This document shows positions 54,380 to 64,000 of a stretch of 64,000 nt of DNA, piece by piece. The notes beneath the pieces were generated by a model, which did not search any database, was not told where the DNA came from, and saw only the letters and a list, made by a program, of their open reading frames with translations. Each line of letters opens with the position of its first letter. Positions within the stretch are counted from its first letter, which is position 1. Origin of the DNA: Arthrobacter ruber (GTDB taxonomy: Bacteria; Actinomycetota; Actinomycetes; Actinomycetales; Micrococcaceae); NCBI RefSeq assembly GCF_002954225.1, contig NZ_PPTH01000013.1:1-64000 (forward strand), in the 5' to 3' direction. Position numbers and translations under genes: made by a program.

Positions 54380-55297
54380 CTAATGCGGGGGGCGCGTGAG
54401 CATGCCGTCGACGACGTCGAACCCCGCCGCGCGCAGCGCCGTGAGGTCGGCCTTCGTCAGGGTGGCCGTGTCGACGGCGGCCAGCAGGTCGGGACGCCGG
54501 TCGGCGGTGCGGTGGAACTGCTCCAGGCGCCGCCACTGCGCGATCCTCGCATGGTTGCCGCTCAGCAGCACCTCGGGGATGTCCCGGCCGCGCCAGGAGG
54601 ACGGCTTGGTGTACACCGGGTATTCGAGCAGGCCGTCCGCGTGGGATTCCTCGAGGAGGGACTCGGGGTTGCCGACGACGCCGGGGATGAGCCTGCCGAC
54701 GGCCTCGACCATGGCGAGGACCGCCACTTCCCCGCCGTTGAGCACGTAGTCGCCGAGGGAGACCGGGCGGACGTCGAACGGCCCGCGCGCCCAGTCGATC
54801 GCGCGTTCGTCGATCCCCTCGTAGCGGCCGCAGGCGAAGACGAGGTGGTCGAGCTCGGCGAACTCGTAGGCCATCGCCTGGTCGAAGACCGCTCCGGCGG
54901 GCGAGGGCACCACGAGCGTCGGCCGGCGCCGAGCCGAAGGAGTGCCGGCGGACGAAGCGCTGTCCGTCGAGCCGACAGTCGCGGATCCGTCGCCCGGCAG
55001 GGCATCGGCCGTCCCGTCGTGGGCCGCAGGAGCACCACCGGCAGCGTCGGCAGCGCCGGCCGGAGACGCGTCGGCGAGGACGGCCTCCAGGGCCAGCGCC
55101 CAGGGTTCCGCCTTCATCACCATGCCCGCGCCGCCCCCGTAGGGCGTGTCATCGACGGTCCGGTGCCGGTCCGTGGTGAAGGAGCGCAGGTCGTGGACGC
55201 GGACGTCGAGCACGCCGTCCTGCCGCGCCTTGCCGATCAGGGACAGGTCCAGGGCGGCGAGGTACTCCGGGAAGATGGAGACGACGTCGATGCGCAC
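54380..55297 (-). CDS. trmD: tRNA (guanine37-N1)-methyltransferase
   Basis: 305 residues from the GTG at 55297, overlapping the rimM stop by one base (TAGTG). It methylates G37 of tRNAs to keep the reading frame. The SPOUT knot motif region is [14 protein letters not shown] and [20 protein letters not shown]. An insertion of about 45 Ala/Gly/Ser-rich residues (about 77-122) interrupts the N-terminal domain, which is why it is longer than most TrmD proteins. It begins [13 protein letters not shown]. Confidence 0.95.
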   Translation of the reverse strand: MRIDVVSIFPEYLAALDLSLIGKARQDGVLDVRVHDLRSFTTDRHRTVDDTPYGGGAGMVMKAEPWALALEAVLADASPAGAADAAGGAPAAHDGTADALPGDGSATVGSTDSASSAGTPSARRRPTLVVPSPAGAVFDQAMAYEFAELDHLVFACGRYEGIDERAIDWARGPFDVRPVSLGDYVLNGGEVAVLAMVEAVGRLIPGVVGNPESLLEESHADGLLEYPVYTKPSSWRGRDIPEVLLSGNHARIAQWRRLEQFHRTADRRPDLLAAVDTATLTKADLTALRAAGFDVVDGMLTRPPH

Positions 55298-55905
55298 TAG
55301 TCTCGCGCCCCACCGGGCGTGTCGCCGGCTGCCTCCGGAGCGTCGGAGCCGTCGGCGGCAACGCCGTCGCCGTCGTCGGGTGCCTGGTTGGAGCCGGGGG
55401 TGTTGAGGTCGAAGAGTCCTGCCGGCGGGACGATGGTGACGAAGCCTCCCTCGGGATCCACCTCGGGCACGATCGCCCCGACGAACGGCACGAGCGCCTC
55501 GTGCCCGTCGGCGAGCCCGACCACCAGGAGGTCCTGGACCGCCATGGTGCGCAGCCCGGTCACCGTGCCGACGGATTCACCGTCCACGCGGGCATCCAGT
55601 CCCACGAGCTCGTGCTCGTACCAGGCGTCGTCCTCGTCGTCGTCCGCGCCCTCGCTGTCGATGAAGAGCTGCGCGCCGCGCAGCGTCTCGGCCTGGTTGC
55701 GGTCGGGGACCTGCTCGAAGCCGACGATCAGGATGTCCTTGTTCCATCGCGCCTTCACGACGGTCAGCTCGGCCACGGCGGCCCCTTCGACGCGGAAGGT
55801 CTCGCCGGGTTCGAACCGGTCCTCCGGTGCGTCGGTGAAGAGCTGGACCGTCACCTCGCCCTTGATGCCGTGGGGCTTGCCGATCCTCGCTACGAGTACA
55901 TCCAT
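55297..55905 (-). CDS. rimM: Ribosome maturation factor RimM
   Basis: 202 residues from the ATG at 55905 (AGGAG upstream). It assists 30S maturation by binding S19. The N-terminal [21 protein letters not shown] barrel is standard, and the PRC-barrel half contains [29 protein letters not shown]. An acidic loop ([12 protein letters not shown]) and an acidic tail lengthen it. Terminated upstream from khpA by a strong hairpin. Confidence 0.95.
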   Translation of the reverse strand: MDVLVARIGKPHGIKGEVTVQLFTDAPEDRFEPGETFRVEGAAVAELTVVKARWNKDILIVGFEQVPDRNQAETLRGAQLFIDSEGADDDEDDAWYEHELVGLDARVDGESVGTVTGLRTMAVQDLLVVGLADGHEALVPFVGAIVPEVDPEGGFVTIVPPAGLFDLNTPGSNQAPDDGDGVAADGSDAPEAAGDTPGGARD

Positions 55906-55968
55906 GGTGGTGCTCCTGCTGTCCGTGCCGATGGTGTGGTGCTGGCCGTGGTGCCAGTGATACATGAA

Positions 55969-56005
55969 ATCGGCCCCACCACCATGTCCTGGTGGTGGGG
56001 CCGAT
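55969..56005 (-). terminator. Terminator between khpA and rimM
   Basis: Perfect 16-bp inverted repeat (55969-55984 and 55990-56005, loop TGTCC) followed by a TTTC tail on the minus strand. It should separate rpsP-khpA from rimM-trmD. Confidence 0.75.
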
Positions 56006-56030
56006 CGGGTTCGTGCCTGGCTCTGGAGGT

Positions 56031-56276
56031 TCAGCCCCGGCGGCGGTCGGTGTCGACGACGTCGACCCGCACGGGCTCGCCGTCCGCGAGGGCGGCCACC
56101 ACGGTGCGCAGTGCACGGGCGGTCCGGCCCTGGCGGCCGATCACGCGGCCGAGGTCCTCCTGGTGCACGCGCACCTCGAGCGTCTCGCCGCGGCGGTTGT
56201 TCTTCGCGGCGACCCGGACGTCGTCAGGGTTGTCGACGATGCCGCGGACGAGGTGCTCCAGAGCTTCGGCCAGCAA
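56031..56276 (-). CDS. khpA: KH-domain RNA-binding protein KhpA
   Basis: 81 residues from the TTG at 56276, one base after the rpsP stop, with GAGGCAGAG upstream. A single KH domain with the loop GRVIGRQGRTARALR. The product binds RNA, often with KhpB. It ends in a basic DTDRRRG tail. Confidence 0.94.
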   Translation of the reverse strand: MLAEALEHLVRGIVDNPDDVRVAAKNNRRGETLEVRVHQEDLGRVIGRQGRTARALRTVVAALADGEPVRVDVVDTDRRRG

Positions 56277-56277
56277 G

Positions 56278-56682
56278 TTACTCTGCCTCGGTTGCTTCCG
56301 CGGCGGCGTCGTCGTTCTTCTTCGCCTTCGGCGTGATGGCCTCGGGGACGATCACGGAGCCCTTCTCGGGTGCGACGAACGACTCCTTCGGTGCCTTGGT
56401 CCGCAGGGTGCCTTCCTGGCCCTTGAGTCCCTTGAACTTCTGCCAGTCGCCGGTGATCTTCAGCAGGACGGAGACCTGCTCGGTCGGCTGGGCGCCGACT
56501 CCCAGCCAGTACTGGGCACGCTCGGAGTTGATCTCGATGAACGAGGGCTCCTCGGTGGGGTTGTACTTACCGATCTCTTCGAGGGCACGGCCATCACGCT
56601 TGGAGCGTGCATCCATGACGACGACACGGTAGAAGGGTGCGCGGATCTTGCCCATGCGCTTGAGGCGAATCTTTACGGCCAC
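56278..56682 (-). CDS. rpsP: 30S ribosomal protein S16
   Basis: 134 residues from the GTG at 56682 (AAGGAG is 11 bases upstream; a GTG at 56694 is less likely). The S16 sequence [26 protein letters not shown] is complete. A C-terminal extension of about 50 residues is rich in Ala, Lys and Glu. First gene of the ribosome-maturation block. Confidence 0.95.
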   Translation of the reverse strand: MAVKIRLKRMGKIRAPFYRVVVMDARSKRDGRALEEIGKYNPTEEPSFIEINSERAQYWLGVGAQPTEQVSVLLKITGDWQKFKGLKGQEGTLRTKAPKESFVAPEKGSVIVPEAITPKAKKNDDAAAEATEAE

Positions 56683-56849
56683 TTGTGTGGTCACTCCTTG
56701 TAGATGAAAAGGGCGAACCCGTCATCCTGCTCCCGTGGGGCGGGCCATCCAGATGGGTTCAGAGGACACAATGCACGCGCAGAGAGAGGGGCTGCACGGA
56801 TCGAGTACGTGTCCATTGTGCCAGACGGCGGGAAATTAGGCGATTCCGG

Positions 56850-56887
56850 CCCGTCCGGCGCGGCCTCACGCGGCGCTGCCGGACGGG
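56850..56887 (-). terminator. Hairpin around the stop of the VOC gene
   Basis: 10-bp repeat CCCGTCCGGC/GCCGGACGGG (56850-56859 and 56878-56887) with the stop codon of the VOC gene in the loop. Confidence 0.45.
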
Positions 56888-57765
56888 TCACCGACCGCGA
56901 CCCTCAGGCGGTTCAGCCACGGGTCCTCGAAGCGCAGCTCCGCCCCGGTGTGGTGGCTTCCGATCCCTGCATGGGTGAGGCGATCGGCGAGGGCCGACAC
57001 CTCGTCCGCAGCCGGTACGCGGATGAGGACCTCACCGAGGCCGAGGGTGTCCTTGCGCGGGCCGGCGCCCCTGCTGTTCCAGACATTCATGGCCATGTGG
57101 TGGTGGTACCCGCCGGCGGAGACGAAGAGGGCCTGGTCGTGCCAGCCGGCGGTGCGCTCGAAGCCGAGCACGTCCACGTAGAAGCGGCGGGCGGTGTCCA
57201 CGTCACCCACCTGGAGGTGCACGTGGCCCACGGTGGCGCTCCCCGACTCCGGGGATGATGCCGCGGCCTCTGTCAGATACTTCCCGATGTACTCCTGCGC
57301 CGGCAGGGGCAGGCTGTCCATGGTCACCTCCCGGTTGCCGCGCCCGTCCTCCGTCCACGCCCAGGTCTCGCGGGGCCGGTCCACGTACAACTCGATGCCG
57401 TTGCCCTCGGGGTCGCTGAAGTAGAAGGCCTCGCTGACGAGGTGGTCCGCGCTTCCCACGTAGGCGCTGAGGGGATGGCGGGCGGCGGAGGCCACGGCGG
57501 CGGCCAGGTCCGCGCGATCGGCGAAGAGGAGCGCGGTGTGGAACAGGCCGGCCTCCCCGCGGTCGGGGAGGCGCAGGTGACGCGCCTCCTCGAGGCGGAG
57601 CACCGCACTCCCCCGCCGGCCGAGGACGACGGCGTCCGCGCCGTCGGCGAGCACCTCGAGGCCGAGCGCGGTCGCGTAGTAGGTGGACATGGACGCCAGG
57701 TCTCCGACCTTCAGTGTCAGCGGCCCCATGGCGGTGTCGGCGGGAAGCAGATCGTGGGCGGACAT
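56866..57765 (-). CDS. VOC family protein, two-domain extradiol-dioxygenase-like (CatE type)
   Basis: 299 residues from the ATG at 57765 (GAGGAG box). Two VOC modules: the first with LTLKVGDLASMSTYYATALGLEV and SDPEGNGIELYVDRPRE, the second with VGHVHLQVGDVDTARRFYVDVLGFE and GYHHHMAMNVW. This matches the CatE/catechol 2,3-dioxygenase group; metal ligands would be the His and Glu residues. The substrate is unknown. A 14-bp palindrome 42 bases upstream suggests control by a MarR-type repressor. Confidence 0.85.
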   Translation of the reverse strand: MSAHDLLPADTAMGPLTLKVGDLASMSTYYATALGLEVLADGADAVVLGRRGSAVLRLEEARHLRLPDRGEAGLFHTALLFADRADLAAAVASAARHPLSAYVGSADHLVSEAFYFSDPEGNGIELYVDRPRETWAWTEDGRGNREVTMDSLPLPAQEYIGKYLTEAAASSPESGSATVGHVHLQVGDVDTARRFYVDVLGFERTAGWHDQALFVSAGGYHHHMAMNVWNSRGAGPRKDTLGLGEVLIRVPAADEVSALADRLTHAGIGSHHTGAELRFEDPWLNRLRVAVGDPSGSAA

Positions 57766-57806
57766 GGAGCTCCTCGGGGTGTGGACGTGCATGTCCTGCA
57801 CAACTT

Positions 57807-57820
57807 GTTGAAGCTTCAAC
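57807..57820. promoter_or_regulatory. Palindromic operator candidate upstream of the VOC gene
   Basis: GTTGAAGCTTCAAC, a perfect 14-bp palindrome in a less GC-rich patch. Its TTGAA/TTCAA core resembles MarR-family operators, but no regulator gene is adjacent. Confidence 0.5.
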
Positions 57821-57921
57821 TTATTCCCGGACCGTGCGGCGTCCGCTCCGAGCTGTCGATTCGGGATCGGCGGATCCCGCGCGGTGAGAAGCAGCCTGCA
57901 CTGCGTGAACCACCCTCGCGG

Positions 57922-58632
57922 TCAGATCCGGGCGCCGAACCGGGTGTCGCCCAGGAACGCGCGGATCAGCGCGGCACCGTCCGGGCTGTCGTGCGGCCGG
58001 TGCCCGCCCGGGGCCACGCGGTGCACGGCTCCGGTGGCCGCCAGGTAGTCGGCCACCTCCTCGTACAGCGGCTCCCACCCTCCCGTGAGGACGAGGGTCG
58101 GCACGCCGGGCACGATCGACAGCGGCGCCTCCCAGGGAGGACTCTGCAGCCGGAGGCGGGTGGCGGCGCGCCGTTCGTCCTCCGTGGCCGGGGCGGGGGC
58201 GTCGGCGGCGAAGGCCCGTCGGACGAACAGCCGCAGGAACTCCTCGTCCGCCATCGTGGAGCGCTCCGCGAACAGCGGTGCCATGAGCGCGATGTGCGCC
58301 CTCGTGGCGGGCAGGTCCGCGGTGAGGGACAGGCACGCGGGCTCGACGAGGGTGAGCGAGCGGACGAGGTCCGGCCGTTCGACGGCGAGCATCATCGCGG
58401 ACACCGCGCCCTGCGAATGCGCGACGACGTGCCCGCCGCCCGCCAGGGCGCCGGCGATGATCTCCTGGTCGCGCACATGGTCGGTGGGCAGCGGATCGGC
58501 ATCGGTGGCGAAGCCGTGCCGCCGCACGTAGAGGCAGTCGAAGTCGAGCGACAGCCCGTGCTGCCTCGGCCAGGCAGCGGCACCGAAGGAACCGCTGCCG
58601 TGCACGAAGACGACACGCTCGAGGGTCAGCAC
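57922..58632 (-). CDS. Alpha/beta hydrolase
   Basis: 236 residues from the GTG at 58632. The oxyanion region is VFVHGSGSFG and the nucleophile elbow VVAHSQGAVSAM, so the Ser is in H-S-Q-G rather than G-x-S-x-G. The catalytic His is probably that of GGHRPHDSP. An esterase or lipase role is likely; the substrate is unknown. It lies 37 bases after the ffh stop on the same strand. Confidence 0.88.
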   Translation of the reverse strand: MLTLERVVFVHGSGSFGAAAWPRQHGLSLDFDCLYVRRHGFATDADPLPTDHVRDQEIIAGALAGGGHVVAHSQGAVSAMMLAVERPDLVRSLTLVEPACLSLTADLPATRAHIALMAPLFAERSTMADEEFLRLFVRRAFAADAPAPATEDERRAATRLRLQSPPWEAPLSIVPGVPTLVLTGGWEPLYEEVADYLAATGAVHRVAPGGHRPHDSPDGAALIRAFLGDTRFGARI

Positions 58633-58669
58633 GGCCTCGGCGCCGGACGGGGGTCGGCCACCGCCTGCG

Positions 58670-60250
58670 CTACTTCCCGAGGAACTTCTCGAAGCCCTTG
58701 GGGAGGTTCATCGCCGACGGGTCGAAGTCCTGCTGACCGCCGAAGGCCGCTCCGGTGGGTGCGGCGGTACGGGCAGCGGCCCGCCGGGCCTCCGCCTCCT
58801 GCAGCTCCTGCGCGGCCTTCGCCGGGTTGCCCGAGCGGGGCTTCTTCTTGCCCTTCGCCGCGGCCGCCTTCTTGCGCGGACCACCGAACCCGCCGGGTCC
58901 GGCCATCCCGGGCATGCCCGGGATGCCGCCGCCCGAGGCCATCTTCCGCATCATCTTCTGGGCCTGGCCGAAGCGTTCCAGCAGACCGTTCACCTCGGAC
59001 ACGTGCACGCCCGAACCGCGGGCGATCCTCGCGCGGCGTGATCCGTTGATGATCTTCGGCGCGAGCCGCTCGTGCGGGGTCATCGAGCGGACGATCGCCT
59101 CGACCCGGTCGATCTCCCGCTCGTCGAAGTTCTCCAGCTGCTCCCGCATGTTCGCCGCGCCGGGCATCATCATGAGCATCTTCTTCATGGAGCCCATGTT
59201 GCGGATCTGCTGCATCTGCGCGAGGAAGTCGTCGAGTGTGAAGTCCTCCTGGTCGGCGAACTTCTTCGCCATCCGGGCGGCCTCGTCCTTGTCCCAGGAC
59301 TGCTCCGCCTGCTCGATCAGGGTCAGGATGTCGCCCATGTCGAGGATGCGGGAGGCCATCCGGTCCGGGTGGAACAGCTCGAAGTCGCCGAGCCCCTCGC
59401 CCGTGGAGGCGAACATGACCGGCTTGCCGGTGACCGAGGCGACCGAGAGGGCCGCACCGCCGCGGGCGTCGCCGTCGAGCTTGGTCAGGACCACGCCCGT
59501 GAAGTCGACGCCCTCGTTGAAGGCGAGTGCGGTGTTGACGGCGTCCTGGCCGATCATCGCGTCGATGACGAACAGGACCTCGTCGGGGCTGATCGCGGCG
59601 CGGATGTCCGCGGCCTGCTGCATCAGCTCGGCGTCCACGCCGAGGCGGCCGGCGGTGTCGACGATCACGACGTCGTGCAGGCGCGCCCGCGCCTCGGCGA
59701 CGCCCTGGCGGGCGACGGCCACCGGGTCGCCGGTGGCGGCCTCGAACTCGGAGCTGACGCCGGGGTGCGGCGCGTAGACCGGGACACCGGCGCGTTCGCC
59801 GTTGACCTGGAGCTGCCGCACGGCGTTCGGGCGCTGGAGGTCGCAGGCGACGAGCAGGGGGCTGTGGCCCTGTCCCTTGAGCCACTTCGACAGCTTGCCC
59901 GCGAGGGTGGTCTTGCCGGCGCCCTGCAGGCCGGCGAGCATGATGACGGTCGGCGGGGTCTTCGCGAGCCGGATACGGCGGGTCTCCCCGCCGAGGATGC
60001 CCACGAGTTCCTCGTTGACGATCTTGACGACCTGCTGGCCGGGGTTCAGCGCCTGGGAGACCTCGAGGCCGAGGGCGCGTTCCTTGACGGCGGCCGTGAA
60101 GGCGCGCACCACGGGCACGGCGACGTCGGCGTCGAGCAGGGCGCGCCGGATCTCGCGGACCGTCGCGTCGATGTCCGCCTCGGTGAGGCGGCCCTTGCCG
60201 CGGAGGTTCTTGAAGGTTGCAGTCAGCCGGTCGGAGAGTGAATTGAACAC
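58670..60250 (-). CDS. ffh: Signal recognition particle protein Ffh
   Basis: 526 residues from the GTG at 60250. It binds signal peptides with 4.5S RNA and targets ribosomes to FtsY. The NG domain has GLQGAGKTT at 107-114, DTAGRLGVD and TKLDGDARGG. The M domain is Met-rich (MRKMASGGGIPGMPGMAG). The C-terminal 50 residues are basic. Divergent from zwf. Confidence 0.97.
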   Translation of the reverse strand: MFNSLSDRLTATFKNLRGKGRLTEADIDATVREIRRALLDADVAVPVVRAFTAAVKERALGLEVSQALNPGQQVVKIVNEELVGILGGETRRIRLAKTPPTVIMLAGLQGAGKTTLAGKLSKWLKGQGHSPLLVACDLQRPNAVRQLQVNGERAGVPVYAPHPGVSSEFEAATGDPVAVARQGVAEARARLHDVVIVDTAGRLGVDAELMQQAADIRAAISPDEVLFVIDAMIGQDAVNTALAFNEGVDFTGVVLTKLDGDARGGAALSVASVTGKPVMFASTGEGLGDFELFHPDRMASRILDMGDILTLIEQAEQSWDKDEAARMAKKFADQEDFTLDDFLAQMQQIRNMGSMKKMLMMMPGAANMREQLENFDEREIDRVEAIVRSMTPHERLAPKIINGSRRARIARGSGVHVSEVNGLLERFGQAQKMMRKMASGGGIPGMPGMAGPGGFGGPRKKAAAAKGKKKPRSGNPAKAAQELQEAEARRAAARTAAPTGAAFGGQQDFDPSAMNLPKGFEKFLGK

Positions 60251-60429
60251 GTGCTGTGCACTACTTTCGATGGGAAGTATGGAGACTCAACTCCCTAGGG
60301 TACCAACTGGGGGTACCCGGAGGTCGACCCCCGGTAGCCCCGCACGGTGCTCCGGCGGCCGGGCGGCGCGACCGTCGACGCATCACCGCGGAGCGGGACA
60401 CCCGCGGGGATAAGTGGCAAGGTGAACAC

Positions 60430-61872
60430 GTGGATACTTCCTCGCTCGCAGAACACGACATGATTCCCGCCGACGCCGAGACGCGCGTGAAGACGCTGCT
60501 GATCCTGGGGGCCTCCGGCGACCTCACGGGCCGCCTGCTGCTCCCCGGACTCGCCCGGCTGATCCGCCTCGGCCGCGCCGACGGCCTCCACCTCGTGGGC
60601 GCGGGGTCCGATCACTGGACCGACGAGCAGTGGCGCGAGCGCCTGGACGGCGCTTTCGCCGACGCGCTGGACAAGGCAGACGACCGCGGGCGCGCCGCGC
60701 TGCAGCAGGTACGCGATGCCAGTTCCTACCGCTTCATCGACGTCACGCAGGACGGCCTCGGCGACCTCGTGGCGACGCTCGAGGGTCCGGTGGCCATCTA
60801 CTTCGCGCTGCCGCCGGCCATCAGCCAGATGGCCTGCAGCGCCCTGGGCCCGGACTCCCTGCCCAAGAGCACCCGCCTCGTGATGGAGAAGCCCTTCGGG
60901 ACGGACCAGGCCAGTGCGCACACCCTCAACGAGAAACTCTCCGGCCTCGTCCCCGAGCAGAACATCCACCGGGTGGACCACTTCCTCGGCAAGGCGACGG
61001 TGTTCAACATCCTCGGCCTGCGCTTCGCGAACCGCATCCTCGAGCCTGTATGGAACAACCTCCACATCGAGAAGGTGGAGGTGATCTTCGACGAGGACCT
61101 CGCGCTCGAGAACCGTGCGCGCTACTACGACGGCGCCGGCGCCCTGCGTGACATGATCCAGAGCCACCTGCTCCACGTGATGGCGCTCCTGGCGCTGAAC
61201 GCGCCGTCGACCCTCCACGAGCGGGACCTGCGCGACCACATCGGCTCCATCCTGAGAGCCAGCTCGGTGGATCTCGACAGTCCGGGCAGCAGCCGCCGCG
61301 CCCGCTACACCGCGGGCGCGATCGGCGACCGGGAGATCCCCGACTACATCGCGGAACCCGGCGTCGACGCCGCGAGGGGTACCGAGACCCTCGCCGAGGT
61401 CACCGTGTCCATCAACAACGAGCGCTGGTCCGGCGTCCCGTTCGTCCTCCGCTCGGGCAAGGCGCTCGGCGCCAAGCGCAAGGAGGCGGTCATCACGTTC
61501 CGCCCCGTCAGCCACCTGCCCGTCGGCTTCACGGGCCAGGACGCGCCGACGAAGCTGCGCATCGGGTTCGGGCCCGACACCCTGCAGCTCGAACTCGACG
61601 TCAACGGGCCCGGCGACATCTTCTCGCTGGACCGTGCCACGCTCAGCGCCGATCTCAACGAGACGGACCTGCTCCCCTACGGCGAGGTGCTCGACGGCGT
61701 CCTCGCGGGTGATCCGACGCTCTCCGTCCGTGGCGACACGGCAGAGGACTGCTGGCGCATCGTGGAGCCGGTCCTGGCGGCATGGTCGCAGGACCGCGTC
61801 CCCCTCGAGGAGTACCGGGCGGGATCGGACGGTCCGGAGTCCTGGCCGTCGTCGCACGGCAGGAAGGCCTGA
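60430..61872 (+). CDS. zwf: Glucose-6-phosphate dehydrogenase
   Basis: 480 residues from the GTG at 60430, preceded by AAGGTGA; an ATG at 60460 is an alternative. It makes 6-phosphogluconolactone and NADPH. Dinucleotide motif GASGDLTGRLLLPG (27 onward), EKPFG at 153-157, and substrate motif RVDHFLGK at 181-188 where most enzymes have RIDHYLGK. It is not with opcA, tal or tkt, so it may be a second G6PDH. It diverges from ffh. Confidence 0.93.
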   Translation: MDTSSLAEHDMIPADAETRVKTLLILGASGDLTGRLLLPGLARLIRLGRADGLHLVGAGSDHWTDEQWRERLDGAFADALDKADDRGRAALQQVRDASSYRFIDVTQDGLGDLVATLEGPVAIYFALPPAISQMACSALGPDSLPKSTRLVMEKPFGTDQASAHTLNEKLSGLVPEQNIHRVDHFLGKATVFNILGLRFANRILEPVWNNLHIEKVEVIFDEDLALENRARYYDGAGALRDMIQSHLLHVMALLALNAPSTLHERDLRDHIGSILRASSVDLDSPGSSRRARYTAGAIGDREIPDYIAEPGVDAARGTETLAEVTVSINNERWSGVPFVLRSGKALGAKRKEAVITFRPVSHLPVGFTGQDAPTKLRIGFGPDTLQLELDVNGPGDIFSLDRATLSADLNETDLLPYGEVLDGVLAGDPTLSVRGDTAEDCWRIVEPVLAAWSQDRVPLEEYRAGSDGPESWPSSHGRKA

Positions 61873-61875
61873 CAG

Positions 61876-61915
61876 CGCACACGCCCGGCCGGGAGGACCC
61901 GGCCGGGCGTGTGCG
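61876..61915. terminator. Bidirectional terminator between zwf and glnK
   Basis: Perfect 18-bp inverted repeat (61876-61893 and 61898-61915) around AGGA, between the convergent genes. Confidence 0.85.
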
Positions 61916-61930
61916 GAGCAGTACGGGCCG

Positions 61931-63597
<1,667 letters not shown>

Positions 63598-63615
63598 CAC
63601 ACACAGTCCTTCCAA

Positions 63616-63638
63616 AGGGGCGGGGAAATCCCGCCCCT
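63616..63638 (-). promoter_or_regulatory. Hairpin in the amtB leader
   Basis: Perfect 9-bp stem AGGGGCGGG/CCCGCCCCT with a 5-base loop, 19 bases before the ATG. It might modulate translation or termination. Confidence 0.45.
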
Positions 63639-63656
63639 CCAGAATGGGACGCCTGT

Positions 63657-63694
63657 GTTTCCGGTTTCTGGGTGGGACGTTGCGCGCAGGTTAC
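63657..63694 (-). promoter_or_regulatory. GlnR-like box, promoter-proximal
   Basis: On the minus strand GTAAC-N6-GCAAC-N6-CCCAG-N6-GAAAC: half-sites every 11 bases, three of the four fitting the GlnR pattern GTNAC-N6-GAAAC. Confidence 0.55.
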
Positions 63695-63709
63695 ATCGAT
63701 CGGACTGCG

Positions 63710-63747
63710 GTAAAAGACGCGTGACACCCGTGTTTCCGGGAGGTTTC
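63710..63747 (-). promoter_or_regulatory. GlnR-like box, promoter-distal
   Basis: On the minus strand GAAAC-N6-GAAAC-N6-GTCAC-N6-TTTAC: again an 11-base period, three half-sites good and the last partial. Confidence 0.55.
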
Positions 63748-63800
63748 CCCGCAGCCTGTCCCTTGCCTGACGGGGCGGGCGGGAGTAAGGGGGACCGGCC

Positions 63801-64000
63801 CTAGTCGAGCAGGGCGTCGACGAAGCCCTCGGCGTCGAACGGGGCGAGGTCGTCCGGGCCCTCCCCCAGCCCGATCAGCTTCACGGGGACGCCGAGGCTT
63901 CGCTGGATGGCCACGACGATGCCACCCTTGGCGGTGCCGTCCAGCTTGGTCAGCACGATGCCGCTGATGTTCACGACCTCGGCGAACACACGGGCCTGCG
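63801..64000 (-). CDS. ftsY: Signal recognition particle receptor FtsY, C-terminal part
   Basis: Partial gene; the 5' part lies beyond the right edge. The visible 65 residues include [20 protein letters not shown] and the family ending [27 protein letters not shown], specific to the SRP GTPase FtsY. It docks Ffh-ribosome complexes at the membrane. It lies upstream of amtB on the same strand. Confidence 0.95.
   Translation of the reverse strand, partial: QARVFAEVVNISGIVLTKLDGTAKGGIVVAIQRSLGVPVKLIGLGEGPDDLAPFDAEGFVDALLD

Overview
The window is a gene-dense, high-GC stretch of a Gram-positive actinobacterial chromosome, most likely a member of the Micrococcaceae (Arthrobacter-like). That placement rests on the paired clpP1/clpP2 genes, actinobacteria-restricted families (DUF3052, DUF3145, DUF2469, an MptB-type mannosyltransferase), a PucR-type regulator next to a discrete type II fatty-acid operon, frequent GTG/TTG starts and C/G-rich third codon positions. 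I see no insertion sequence, prophage, CRISPR array or island; almost everything is core housekeeping. It is inferred from sequence reading only.

Layout. 1-316: 3' end of a glyceraldehyde-3-phosphate dehydrogenase. 380-6698 (minus): protein quality control (clpX, clpP2, clpP1, tig), tRNA-Pro, tRNA-Gly (plus), a Nei/Fpg glycosylase and rpiB. 6905-13551: pepN, osmC, a small MscS channel, glbO, two thioesterases and a hypothetical. 13709-22210: ettA, a lipoprotein, ssb, tRNA-Arg, a DUF3224 gene, mptB, orn, tRNA-His, an acyl-CoA dehydrogenase and def. 22296-24578: an MFS exporter, a candidate small RNA with a consensus promoter, and the RNase P RNA gene rnpB. 24579-33559: yaaA, an unusual RNase HI-VOC fusion, a zinc-ribbon-like coiled coil, a Nif3 protein, msrA, cysK-cysE, gnd, rlmN and tRNA-Val. 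33882-44745: a secreted protein, a sirtuin, ahpE, DUF3052, aceE, fasR and fabD-fabH-acpP-fabF. 44878-60250 (mostly minus): DUF3145, xerC, an alkyltransferase-like protein lacking its acceptor cysteine, dprA, comM, yraN, a small repeat protein, DUF2469, rnhB, two signal peptidases, rplS, trmD, rimM, khpA, rpsP, a VOC dioxygenase, a hydrolase and ffh. 60430-64000: zwf, glnK, amtB and the 3' end of ftsY.

How it works together. The Clp protease genes share a candidate ClgR operator. AceE (acetyl-CoA supply) lies beside FasR and the fatty-acid elongation genes, and fasR and fabD share a 17-bp palindrome. The rpsP-khpA-rimM-trmD-rplS block with ffh, lepB and ftsY joins ribosome maturation to protein export. 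amtB-glnK is preceded by two 11-bp-periodic arrays resembling GlnR boxes. Six genes have a -10 hexamer exactly six bases before the start codon, which predicts leaderless mRNAs.

The items most worth checking are the candidate sRNA at 23695-23910, the RNase HI-VOC fusion, the PGHR alkyltransferase-like protein, and the paired palindromes of the fasR-fab region. I did not find an obviously new multi-gene system.
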